DNA from: Bacilli bacterium
GTDB lineage: Bacteria; Bacillota_I; Bacilli_A; RF39; UBA660
Length of the DNA stretch: 25,064 nt
Assembly: GCA_022793145.1 (NCBI GenBank)
Contig: JAAWCI010000013.1
Location: 1 to 25,064 of the forward strand
Direction: 5' to 3'
Shown one piece after another: positions 16,067 through 23,292 of this stretch. Position 1 is the first letter of the stretch. Each line of letters opens with the position of its first letter. The notes beneath the pieces were generated by a model. The model saw nothing but the letters and a program-made list of their open reading frames with translations, had not been told where the DNA came from and ran no database searches. A program made the translations under genes and the position numbers.

Positions 16067-16936
16067 TCACCTTCCTATATATAAAATTCTATCTTGCTTA
16101 TTTTCTCCAACTACACTTGGAAAACTTAACTCTCTGACATTTAAAAATATTTTTTTCACTTCTTTGATATTATCTACAATACTTCTTTCATTTCCTATGT
16201 CATATTGATAAATAAAATATAACTTTCCATTTCTATTTAATTTTCTTGTTAACGGTGCTACAATTTTTTCTCTATAATTTTCCAATAAATTATTAGAAAA
16301 CATTAAATTTAAATAATCTGATATGTTAGAAAGAAATATCAAATCATAGTTCTCTTTACATTTGTCCTTTAAATTCAATAAAGAACTTTCGATAAAAGTC
16401 ACTTTTGACAAATTAATGCTTCCCTTCAATTTTGTAAAATTTTCTTCTTTTAAATAAGGATTGCTCATTAATTTTTTCTCATTGGTATCATATAAATTAT
16501 GAAACAAAGAACTATCTCGAAGTTTTCTTCCATCATATTCTACACCTCTATAAATAGCTTCCCAAAAAGTCAAAATTTCACTTTCTAATTCTTTTTTCAT
16601 TTTTTGAAACAATTTATAATTCATTGCACTTAAGTTATTTTCTAACAAAAAATAGTCTAAAAATTCAGTATAAGATAAAGTTTTAACAGCCGCTATTTTT
16701 AATTTTAAAAAATAATAAGTGAGTATATTAATATCAAAAGTATCTATTTCATTACTCCCCAATAATATAGCATTTAAAACATGGTCTCCAGAACCGCAAA
16801 CGGTTAATACTTTCTTTTTTAAAAATGAAGTTTGTAAATAATAACCACCTATATTTTCTGTTGTAAATGCATAAAGTTTGGAATATCTTCCATATTTTTC
16901 TTTTAAGGGTTTTCCATGCATTAAACCAAGTGCCAT
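16067..16936 (-). CDS. DUF3419/BtaA-like SAM enzyme (possible 3-amino-3-carboxypropyl transferase)
   Basis: This 289-aa protein starts at ATG 16936. The N-terminal part matches the DUF3419/BtaA pattern: VLTVCGSGDHVLNAILLG (43-60), DTFDIN (65-70), then LKLKIAAVKTLSYTEFLDYF (77-96). DLIFLSNISDYL later resembles a Rossmann motif IV, and the C-terminal part is an AdoMet-fold. BtaA moves the 3-amino-3-carboxypropyl group of SAM to diacylglycerol; relatives act on other acceptors. The actual acceptor here is unknown. ATG 16936 directly follows the stop of the radical SAM gene (TAAAATG); a GTG at 16969 would add 11 residues and overlap that gene by 32 bases. The position beside the peptide gene suggests peptide modification, which is inference. 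Confidence 0.75.
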   Translation of the reverse strand: MALGLMHGKPLKEKYGRYSKLYAFTTENIGGYYLQTSFLKKKVLTVCGSGDHVLNAILLGSNEIDTFDINILTYYFLKLKIAAVKTLSYTEFLDYFLLENNLSAMNYKLFQKMKKELESEILTFWEAIYRGVEYDGRKLRDSSLFHNLYDTNEKKLMSNPYLKEENFTKLKGSINLSKVTFIESSLLNLKDKCKENYDLIFLSNISDYLNLMFSNNLLENYREKIVAPLTRKLNRNGKLYFIYQYDIGNERSIVDNIKEVKKIFLNVRELSFPSVVGENKQDRILYIGR

Positions 16937-16937
16937 T

Positions 16938-17852
16938 TTAATTCTTATGTCTTCCAACACAATCACCACATTTCTGCTTTTCCATAAACTTTTTCCAAGT
17001 TTCTTCCTGAAATAACTGATTTAAATTTTTTTCTTTTAAAGCTCCTTTTGTCAAATAAGTAGAGGATAAAGTTACTAACCAACTACATGGAGCAATATTT
17101 CCTTTATGATTCATATATAAAAATTGTCTCCCAGCGGGACAAGTCTCAATATGCTCATCTATTTTTGAACTCCAATTATAATTGATTTTTAGTTTGTTTT
17201 TATATTCTCTTTGATACTTTAATATTTCTTCTTCTATTTCATTTAAAGATCTTGTGATTACATAAGAATGATCTCCCTTCATTCTTCCAACCGGTTCCAT
17301 AACGAAAAAAATAATCTCTGACACTTTTAATTCTAAAGCCTGCTTTATCATTTCTAAAATTCGGTTTTGATTTTCTTTATATAACACCGTTCCAATTCGT
17401 ATATATTGATGACTTTCTTTTAAATTTTTGATTCCTGTAATGGTTCTTTCATAAGTATTAGTTCCTCTTACTTTTTCATGCGCTTCTTTATCTCCATCTA
17501 AACTCACATGAATCATTTCTAATTTTAGTTTTCTTAATTTTCTTGCTTGTTTTAATGTAATCATAGAAGCATTTGTTGAAACATCCACTTTCATTCCTTT
17601 TTTTATTGCATATTCTATAATTTCTACTAAATCATCTCTAAGAAAAGGTTCTCCCCCTGTTATTTTCAAATATTTGAAATTATGATTCCATAAATCATCT
17701 ATTGTCTTTATGCATTCCCAAAAAGATAATTCTTCTTTTATATTTCCTTTTCCAGAACTAAAAATGCAATATTTACAAGCATAGTTACATCTATTTGTTA
17801 TCTCCCATAATACTCTTCCTCCATCTTGTGGAATACGAAACATACATTGCAC
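16938..17852 (-). CDS. Radical SAM enzyme with SPASM-like C-terminus
   Basis: This 304-aa enzyme carries the [4Fe-4S] motif C22-x3-C26-x2-C29 (NRCNYACKYC), GGEP at 66-69 for SAM binding, and a C-terminal set C238, C256, C295, C298 (CPAGRQF, APCSW, CGDC) that looks like a SPASM/twitch auxiliary-cluster domain. Such enzymes often modify peptides (sactipeptides, PQQ, mycofactocin), though others act on small molecules. It starts at GTG 17852, whose G is shared with the TAG stop of the kinase gene, with GAAGGTGA upstream. The stop is almost fused to the next start. Within the operon it is the strongest indication of peptide maturation. Confidence 0.92.
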   Translation of the reverse strand: MQCMFRIPQDGGRVLWEITNRCNYACKYCIFSSGKGNIKEELSFWECIKTIDDLWNHNFKYLKITGGEPFLRDDLVEIIEYAIKKGMKVDVSTNASMITLKQARKLRKLKLEMIHVSLDGDKEAHEKVRGTNTYERTITGIKNLKESHQYIRIGTVLYKENQNRILEMIKQALELKVSEIIFFVMEPVGRMKGDHSYVITRSLNEIEEEILKYQREYKNKLKINYNWSSKIDEHIETCPAGRQFLYMNHKGNIAPCSWLVTLSSTYLTKGALKEKNLNQLFQEETWKKFMEKQKCGDCVGRHKN

Positions 17853-18403
17853 TACGATTCACCTTCTTTCTCATTTTGAATCACCAAATATTGAAATTTC
17901 GGATTTTTACGTTGATATTTTTTAATTTCTTCTTCTAAATTTAACCCCTCTTGTAAAGACATTCGATACTTGATTTCATCTATACTTAAATCAACATCAC
18001 AGACTCTTTTTAATCTAGTTTGATAACTTGCTTCTATCAATATTAAAATATCTAAAAAGGATAATAATTGATCTTGTATTAAAAGAGCCCATTCTACAAT
18101 AATGTAGTCATATGAAAGCTTTTCTATCTTCTGAAATAGAAATTCATATAATATTTTTTTATACTGATGCATCGCTTCTTCATTTTGATAGATAATCTTG
18201 TTTAATTCCTTTCCATTCCATTTTCTTTTTAGTTCCAATACACTTTCTAATCGTTTTCGATATTTAAAATTCGTTTTTAAAAGATCTCTTCTAAAGGTAT
18301 CCACTTCTAAGAAATAGCAATTTTTCAAATTTTTACAAATCTTTTTTCCTATATATGTTTTTCCTGCACCCATATAGCCAGTTATTCCAATTATTTTACT
18401 CAT
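17852..18403 (-). CDS. Small P-loop kinase (CoaE/nucleotide kinase-like)
   Basis: This 183-aa P-loop NTPase starts at ATG 18403. Walker A is GYMGAGKT near the N-terminus; a DTFRRD segment follows, then a Walker B-like strand YDYIIVEWALL and a lid-like basic region (QTRLKRVCDVD). It resembles dephospho-CoA kinase and related small kinases, but is not the housekeeping CoaE by context. The ATG lies within the last codons of the radical SAM gene (ATGAGTAA); another ATG at 18418 would add five residues. The substrate is unknown. A second small P-loop kinase (21719-22264) occupies a similar place in the other radical SAM operon. Confidence 0.8.
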   Translation of the reverse strand: MSKIIGITGYMGAGKTYIGKKICKNLKNCYFLEVDTFRRDLLKTNFKYRKRLESVLELKRKWNGKELNKIIYQNEEAMHQYKKILYEFLFQKIEKLSYDYIIVEWALLIQDQLLSFLDILILIEASYQTRLKRVCDVDLSIDEIKYRMSLQEGLNLEEEIKKYQRKNPKFQYLVIQNEKEGES

Positions 18404-19727
18404 ACCAACACATCCCATACTTCATTGGTACCATAGATACAAATTTCTGATTTTTACTAAGATGATTATAAATGTTCCATTCCTGCTCTTTTGTTATTAC
18501 AAGATAACCTAATTGTTCTAATTCTTGAAGAAATAGTAAAATGTCTTTTGTATAGGATACTTCACTTTCACTTTTTGGACTATGAATATAAGAACTCACA
18601 ATTTTGTTTGGATTTTCATGGGCCACTGGAGTTCCAGGTCGATACGCTAAATAATGAAGACGAATTTCATGAGGACTTAGTTTTAAAATCAAATCTTTTG
18701 TTTGATTAAAATCTTCTATTGTTGTTCCTGGATAATCTAAAATAAAACTTGTTCTGACCCGATACCCTATTTCTTTTACTTCCTTGATTACTTGTTTTAT
18801 ATAAGAAATGTCCATTGATTTTCCCATTTTCTTTAATATTTTCTCACTACCTGATTCAAGACCAAAATGTACCCAACGAAATCCTACTTCATACATAAAT
18901 TCAAATAAATTTTTATCATAATGTGCAATACTAGATAGGCAGCCTAATAAAACTTTTAAATTACGCTTTTTTATTTCTTTACAAATATTGACCATCCGCT
19001 CTTTAGAAATCGTCATATTGTCATCTAAAAAAATAATTTTAGTTTTATGATATTTTTTAATCAACAATTCCATTTCATCTACCACATCTTTTGCTTTTCT
19101 ACTTTGAAATTGGTGAAAAAAGTAAGGCGTACTACAGTATTTGCACTTTCCATCACACCCTCTGGAGGTAATCATGGTGGCAGCATCCATATAATATTTA
19201 AAATTAAGAAATGAATAATCTGGCATTGGTAAACTTTCATAATCCCCATTTGTAAATTTTCTTTCTGTAATAAAAGCATTCCCATTTTGATTCAGTATTA
19301 AATTAGGGATTTTCTTTAATTCATCTTCCTGATTAACATTCTGAAGTACAGGAAGAATCACTTCATCATAAATTCCTCTTATTACAACCTTTACACCCGC
19401 TTGAATAAAACGATCCGGAAAATAAGTAGACGTTTTCCCTATCACGATGATTCTTTTTTCTTTATATTTTCTAATCATATCTAAAAGATATTCAGTTGCT
19501 TCTCCTGTATGAAGGGGAATTTGATAATCAATAAGAATCACAATAACATCAGTTTTTATAAGTATATCTTTTGGTATTTCTTTTAATCTTAATGCATCCA
19601 TATCTAGAAATTCTGTCTTAAAATTTGTTTTTATTAAAGTTGCAAGTCCTAATACATCTAGAGGTGGCGCTAATAAAGAAGTGTTCGTAAATGGAACATT
19701 TGGCGGATTTAATACTAAAATATTCAT
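18396..19727 (-). CDS. Cobalamin-dependent-type radical SAM protein
   Basis: This 443-aa class B-type protein has an N-terminal B12-binding-like Rossmann domain (about 1-140), beginning MNILVLNPPN with the APPLDVLGLATLI phrase typical of this group. A radical SAM domain follows, with C191-x3-C195-x2-C198 (SRGCDGKCKYC). Later phrases include IIFLDDNMT, WVHFGLESGSEKILKKMGK and TSFILDYPGTT, all common in B12-radical SAM enzymes. Many of these methylate unreactive carbon or phosphorus; others rearrange or cyclise. The B12 His motif is not evident, as is common in the class. AGAGGG precedes the ATG. It is the first gene of the operon, divergent from the broken deoxyribosyltransferase gene. A TATAAT on the minus strand (19804-19799) may be its -10, without a good -35. 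Confidence 0.9.
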   Translation of the reverse strand: MNILVLNPPNVPFTNTSLLAPPLDVLGLATLIKTNFKTEFLDMDALRLKEIPKDILIKTDVIVILIDYQIPLHTGEATEYLLDMIRKYKEKRIIVIGKTSTYFPDRFIQAGVKVVIRGIYDEVILPVLQNVNQEDELKKIPNLILNQNGNAFITERKFTNGDYESLPMPDYSFLNFKYYMDAATMITSRGCDGKCKYCSTPYFFHQFQSRKAKDVVDEMELLIKKYHKTKIIFLDDNMTISKERMVNICKEIKKRNLKVLLGCLSSIAHYDKNLFEFMYEVGFRWVHFGLESGSEKILKKMGKSMDISYIKQVIKEVKEIGYRVRTSFILDYPGTTIEDFNQTKDLILKLSPHEIRLHYLAYRPGTPVAHENPNKIVSSYIHSPKSESEVSYTKDILLFLQELEQLGYLVITKEQEWNIYNHLSKNQKFVSMVPMKYGMCWYE

Positions 19728-19818
19728 ACTTATTCCCTCTTTCTAATTTCATTTTATTCCAAAAGAAAATATAAGTAAAATATTTAAATGTTATTTAAAT
19801 TATAAGCATTAGTTATAT

Positions 19819-19846
19819 TTGGCTTTTATTACCATCTTATTATAGA
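19819..19846 (+). promoter_or_regulatory. Weak candidate promoter of the broken deoxyribosyltransferase gene
   Basis: TTGGCT, 16-base spacer, TATAGA, just before AAGGAGG at 19854-19860. Confidence 0.35.
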
Positions 19847-19866
19847 ATTAAAAAAGGAGGAAATTT

Positions 19867-20236
19867 ATGAAAATCTATATTGCACATTCAAAAAAAATTC
19901 CTTATCAAAAGGAATTATACGAACCAATTATTAATAGTTCTTTTTATCATAACCATACTTTTATTTTTCCACATATAAAAAGCAGAGAAAAGTGAAAATA
20001 CACGTGAATTTTATAAATCCTTAGATTTAATTTTTGCTGAAGTTTCACTTGCAGGAACAGGCCTTGGAATTGAACTCGGCTGGGCATTTGATGATAATAT
20101 TCCAATTTTTTGCTTTTATAAAAAGGGAAGTAAGATTGCAAATTCTTTACAATGTATTACTTCCAATTTTTTTGAATATGAAAATGAAGACGAAATGATA
20201 CAATATATAGAAAATATATTACATAATTTAAAGTAA
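19867..20236 (+). pseudogene. Nucleoside 2-deoxyribosyltransferase-like gene, broken by a +1 frameshift
   Basis: Behind a perfect AGGAGG, the first frame reads MKIYIAHSKKIPYQKELYEP and stops at TGA 20002-20004 after 45 residues. The next frame continues the same protein with TREFYKSLDLIFAEVS, GTGLGIELGWAF and FCFYKKGSKIANSLQ up to TAA 20236. Together these match nucleoside 2-deoxyribosyltransferase-like proteins (IAHS start, AEVS, GTGLGIELGWA), and the whole span is 123 codons plus one base. Removing one A from the five-A run at 19977-19981 gives an unbroken 122-aa protein with a continuous FPHIKAEKSENTREFYK junction. A homopolymer sequencing error is as likely as a real mutation. It is divergent from the radical SAM operon. 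Confidence 0.8.
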
Positions 20237-20264
20237 CAAGATATATCTTTTTTAATAGATACTC

Positions 20265-20293
20265 TTGTAAAATGTACTTATATAATATATAAT
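20265..20293 (+). promoter_or_regulatory. Promoter of the small-ORF transcript
   Basis: TTGTAA, 17-base spacer, TATAAT (20288-20293). It drives a short plus-strand unit ending at the hairpin 20482-20514. Confidence 0.65.
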
Positions 20294-20370
20294 GAATATG
20301 GATACTATTCTGATAGTTAAGTGTTTTACTCTATTCTTCATCAATAAATGATAGAAAAGAGGTGATTTCT

Positions 20371-20460
20371 ATGTTTGAAAAAAATGTAGAAAGGATTAAT
20401 TCTAATGGAATTAGTAGTTGCTTTGGCAATTATTGTATTTTATACAGTCTTAGTACTTAG
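20371..20460 (+). CDS. Short ORF (29 aa) with a strong ribosome site, possible leader peptide
   Basis: ATG 20371 lies five bases after AGAGGTGA, the best ribosome site in this interval. The frame encodes 29 residues (MFEKNVERINSNGISS and on) with no recognisable domain and overlaps the hydrophobic 22-aa ORF in another frame. It may be a translated leader, or the real product may be a fusion of its start with the hydrophobic peptide through a frameshift. Confidence 0.35.
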   Translation: MFEKNVERINSNGISSCFGNYCILYSLST

Positions 20461-20473
20461 AAATAAGGACTAA
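20405..20473 (+). CDS. 22-aa membrane peptide, possible type I toxin
   Basis: The peptide MELVVALAIIVFYTVLVLRN ends in KD: one hydrophobic helix with a short charged C-terminus, like small type I toxins or holin-like peptides. AAAGGATT lies about ten bases upstream of the ATG. It lies on a short transcript with its own promoter (20265-20293) and terminator (20482-20514), and a convergent minus-strand promoter is seen at 20602-20630. It is too short to identify by similarity here; membrane small proteins of other roles are possible. Confidence 0.45.
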   Translation: MELVVALAIIVFYTVLVLRNKD

Positions 20474-20481
20474 TCTTAAAT

Positions 20482-20514
20482 GAAAACACCGAATCAACAT
20501 GAAACGGTGTTTTC
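20482..20514 (+). terminator. Strong intrinsic terminator, usable on both strands
   Basis: A 10-bp stem GAAAACACCG/CGGTGTTTTC with a 13-base loop. T-rich ends on either strand allow bidirectional action. Confidence 0.85.
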
Positions 20515-20530
20515 TCTTCACAAAAATTTA

Positions 20531-20567
20531 GAGCATACACCTAACAAACCAAATCAGAGTGTATCTC
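20531..20567 (-). terminator. Second hairpin, possible bidirectional terminator
   Basis: GAGCATACAC and GTGTATCTC pair over nine bases with one bulged C and an 18-base loop. T-rich DNA flanks both sides. It may end transcripts of the PNPOx-like gene or the antisense RNA from 20602-20630. Confidence 0.55.
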
Positions 20568-20601
20568 ATTTTTATTATATGATGAAAATTCATCTATATA
20601 C

Positions 20602-20630
20602 ATTCTACTATAGTATATTTTTTTTGTCAA
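20602..20630 (-). promoter_or_regulatory. Minus-strand promoter convergent to the small-ORF unit
   Basis: TTGACA (20630-20625), 17-base spacer, TAGAAT (20607-20602), placed just after the stop of the PNPOx-like gene with no gene in front of it. It would make a short RNA running toward the terminators and antisense to the 3' end of the small-ORF transcript. Confidence 0.6.
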
Positions 20631-20640
20631 ATTTTTATAT

Positions 20641-21045
20641 TTAAAATTGATAGGAAGCAAGTATTTCTCCTTCTTCATCATATATATTAGCATTTCCATC
20701 TTCCATATATAAAACTTGAAAATCTGGATTATCAAGTGTATATCCTGCCTCTTCTGCCCAATCAAATTCATTTATTACTGCTTTTTTGGCATTCAAATTT
20801 TCACTATCATCTATTAATTTACAATTAATCCTAATCCAATTTGTTTCATCATAAGCAACAATACAAACCTTATTATTCTTCATAATTTGTTTTGATACAT
20901 TTTTTTGCTTATTTGTAATAATATAAATTTTATTATCAAACATAATTGGGTCTCCAAATGGCCTACAGCTAGGTTTATCTCCATCGATAGTTGCTACATA
21001 ATTCACTTGGGTATTTTCTTTTAAAAATTTAAATGTCTCATTCAT
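20641..21045 (-). CDS. Pyridoxamine 5'-phosphate oxidase-like (PNPOx-fold) protein
   Basis: This 134-aa flavin-binding split-barrel protein has the usual start (FLKENTQVNYVATIDGDKPSCRPFGDPIMFDNKIYIITN) with strand order and a PSCRPFG segment typical of small PNPOx-like proteins of anaerobes, then KQIMKNNKVCIVAYDETNWIRI. Members bind FMN or F420 or haem; the substrate is not known. AAAGGAG precedes the ATG, only 13 bases after the RdgB gene, so both share the promoter at 21655-21684. Confidence 0.85.
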   Translation of the reverse strand: MNETFKFLKENTQVNYVATIDGDKPSCRPFGDPIMFDNKIYIITNKQKNVSKQIMKNNKVCIVAYDETNWIRINCKLIDDSENLNAKKAVINEFDWAEEAGYTLDNPDFQVLYMEDGNANIYDEEGEILASYQF

Positions 21046-21058
21046 TTTTATTTCTCCT

Positions 21059-21631
21059 TTATTTACGAAGTACTTTTAATTTTTCTTTTAAATCTAGAGT
21101 TGCTAAATATCGAGCACTCACTTCATTTTTTTCTTCAGGCGATAATTCTGCCAATGTTTTTCCGCTTTCTAATTCGAAGATATCATCAAAACCAAATCCG
21201 TCTTGTCCTCTTGATTCTTGTGCTATTTTACCAACTAATTCCCCTACTCCTACAACTTCTACTTCACCATCATAATAAACAAGGTAACACATTACTCGAG
21301 CAGTTCTATCTGCATTTTCTTTATTTAATCTATCTAAAATAGCTTGATTTCGTTCTTCTCTTGTTGATCCTTCTCCTAAAAATCGAGCAGTATATACTCC
21401 AGGCCATCCCTCAAAAGCATCTACGCAAAGTCCACTATCATCAGCTATTGTTGGAATCTTAGATATTTCATAGATTTCTTTTGCTTTTTTTGAAGCATTT
21501 CCATAAAAGCTATCTTGATCTTCTTCTACTTCATGTGTAATCCCTGCCTCTTTTAAAGAAATGATTTCAAAATCTTCCAATATTTTTTTAATTTCTCTTA
21601 ATTTTCCTATATTGTTGGTTGCTAATATCAT
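21059..21631 (-). CDS. rdgB: Non-canonical purine NTP pyrophosphatase (RdgB/HAM1)
   Basis: This 190-aa housecleaning enzyme hydrolyses dITP, ITP and XTP to monophosphates, keeping deaminated purines out of DNA. Family motifs are in order: ATNNIGKLREIKKIL at the start, FYGNASKKA, ADDSGLCVDAFEGWPGVYTARF and GQDGFGFDDIF, then the LSPEEKNEVSARYLA end. The length is normal. It is the first gene of a two-gene unit with its own consensus promoter; AAAGGA precedes the ATG. Confidence 0.96.
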   Translation of the reverse strand: MILATNNIGKLREIKKILEDFEIISLKEAGITHEVEEDQDSFYGNASKKAKEIYEISKIPTIADDSGLCVDAFEGWPGVYTARFLGEGSTREERNQAILDRLNKENADRTARVMCYLVYYDGEVEVVGVGELVGKIAQESRGQDGFGFDDIFELESGKTLAELSPEEKNEVSARYLATLDLKEKLKVLRK

Positions 21632-21654
21632 ATAAATCGTCCTTTCTAGTAGTG

Positions 21655-21684
21655 AGTATACAGGATTTCATAAACACTTGTCAA
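21655..21684 (-). promoter_or_regulatory. Promoter of rdgB
   Basis: Minus strand TTGACA (21684-21679), 18-base spacer, TATACT (21660-21655). Confidence 0.75.
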
Positions 21685-21718
21685 TAAGACTTTCTAATAA
21701 TTTTAAAGAATAATGAAA

Positions 21719-22264
21719 CTACATTTGATCTTTCATCATACTAATAATTTCGTCAAACACCTTTTGACGATTTTTTCCAGTATCGTAATATAAAAATCCA
21801 TATTTTTTACATTCTTCTTTTAAATAATAACTAAACTGAATGTTGGCTTCAATTAACTCTTTTTGTTCTAATAAGCATTTTGACCAATAATGATTTTTAT
21901 CATATAATTTCAAATTTTCCATTTCTTCTTCTAATGTAACATCTGTATATCCTAGAAAAATAATCATGCAATCATCCGACTTTAATAGCAATGCATCTTT
22001 TGGAAATAAATGACAAGTATCAATCAAATAATATTCTTCTTGATAAATTGAATCTGTTTTATAATCAGCTAACATTTGCTTTATTAATTTCGCTATTCTA
22101 GGACTTACTTCTTCCCATTTATGACCATCTTCTTCTACAAAATTTCCATAAATTCCTCGTTTAATAGAATCCAATTTATAATGTGTATATCCTAGTTTTG
22201 ATAATTCTAAAGATAACATTGTTTTTCCAGATCGACTAGTACCCGCTAAAATAATATGTTTCAC
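21719..22264 (-). CDS. Small P-loop kinase of the second radical SAM operon
   Basis: This 181-aa P-loop NTPase has Walker A GTSRSGKT at 8-15, a YKLDSIKRGIY segment where small kinases bind substrate, Walker B-like EYYLIDTCHL and DDCMIIFLGY, and a charged lid. I do not recognise the substrate. GTG 22264 shares its last G with the TAG stop of the radical SAM gene, the same junction type as for the SPASM enzyme in the other operon. It is the last gene of the operon that begins at 24779. Confidence 0.8.
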   Translation of the reverse strand: MKHIILAGTSRSGKTMLSLELSKLGYTHYKLDSIKRGIYGNFVEEDGHKWEEVSPRIAKLIKQMLADYKTDSIYQEEYYLIDTCHLFPKDALLLKSDDCMIIFLGYTDVTLEEEMENLKLYDKNHYWSKCLLEQKELIEANIQFSYYLKEECKKYGFLYYDTGKNRQKVFDEIISMMKDQM

Positions 22265-23292
22265 TAATTCTGATACTCCAATAAAATATCTTCATTATCT
22301 ACCCAACTACCATTCAAATTTCCATTTGGATGAAAGACCATTTCATATACAACATCTGGATTTTTTTCTTTCTCCTGATATAGTATTTTTAAATCAGCCG
22401 ATTCTGAACAAACAACAACGTTGTGATAATTATAGATTTCAACATAATAGTAATAACCTAAAATGTTTTTATATCTTTGAAATCGATTATCTTGATCTAC
22501 TTGTTTCCAAACTTCATTTAGATCGACTTTATTTTCTTTACAATAATTCATCTTCTCAGCATTGCACATATTTTGTTCATCATAATCCATTAATTGTCTA
22601 AAAATAACATTATCAACCCCTAATTTTTCATAATATTCAATATAATTAGCCATATCATCAATAGTAGAAATTCCTGACTTTAATAATAAGCAACTAAGTC
22701 TAGGACGCAAATTATGAGAAAGTGCATATGGTACAATCTCTTTTAAATCCTCATTGCTACAATATCCTTTTTTATAGCACATGATTTTTTTATTAATTGT
22801 TTCATCATAATGAGTTTTTGAAATGTTTAAATGATCAAAATGATTCTCTATCAAGTGATCTAATATGGTAATGCCATCCATTTTATCTAATAAGCCACTT
22901 CCATTTGTTGTAATTGTTCTCTTTCTCATACGATGTTTCTCAATCAACTTTAAAATACCCACTAACCTTTTGCTTTTTGTAGGTTCTCCTCCCGTAATAG
23001 AAACACTCAAATTTAAAGGTTCCAAAATTGTTAACACTTCATCTAAACGTTTTAAATAAGTTTCATCATCCATAATCTTTTTCTTTTGATAAATTTGGTT
23101 TTTATTTTCATAACGTAATTGCGCAACACAAAACTTACAATCAGCATTACAATAATCATCCACGAAAATGCTTAAATTGCAATTATTATAAACTTGCTTT
23201 TTTCTTCCATTGAAATTAAAGGTTGTTTGTTCCTTTGAATAAATATCAAAGTTTTTTTGCCTCTCCAATCTTAATTTTCTAAATTCATTCAT
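22264..23292 (-). CDS. Radical SAM protein
   Basis: This 342-aa protein has the cluster motif C48-x3-C52-x2-C55 (DDYCNADCKFC), SAM-binding ITGGEP at about 101-106 and TITTNGSGLLD. Further cysteines (in MCNAEKMNYC and VVVCSESAD) do not form a clear SPASM pattern. It resembles MoaA/PqqE-type radical SAM enzymes in its first half. Its start overlaps the end of the previous gene (ATGAATGA). It shares a gene-long pattern with the cysteine-less neighbour at 23285-24112. The reaction is unknown. Confidence 0.9.
   Translation of the reverse strand: MNEFRKLRLERQKNFDIYSKEQTTFNFNGRKKQVYNNCNLSIFVDDYCNADCKFCVAQLRYENKNQIYQKKKIMDDETYLKRLDEVLTILEPLNLSVSITGGEPTKSKRLVGILKLIEKHRMRKRTITTNGSGLLDKMDGITILDHLIENHFDHLNISKTHYDETINKKIMCYKKGYCSNEDLKEIVPYALSHNLRPRLSCLLLKSGISTIDDMANYIEYYEKLGVDNVIFRQLMDYDEQNMCNAEKMNYCKENKVDLNEVWKQVDQDNRFQRYKNILGYYYYVEIYNYHNVVVCSESADLKILYQEKEKNPDVVYEMVFHPNGNLNGSWVDNEDILLEYQN

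Noticed and set aside
19947..20141. 64-aa minus-strand ORF
   Set aside because: It is antisense to the frameshifted deoxyribosyltransferase-like gene, whose two halves explain the conserved sequence.
20541..20771. 76-aa minus-strand ORF overlapping the PNPOx-like gene
   Set aside because: It reads the 3' end of the PNPOx-like gene in another frame and runs into promoter and hairpin DNA.
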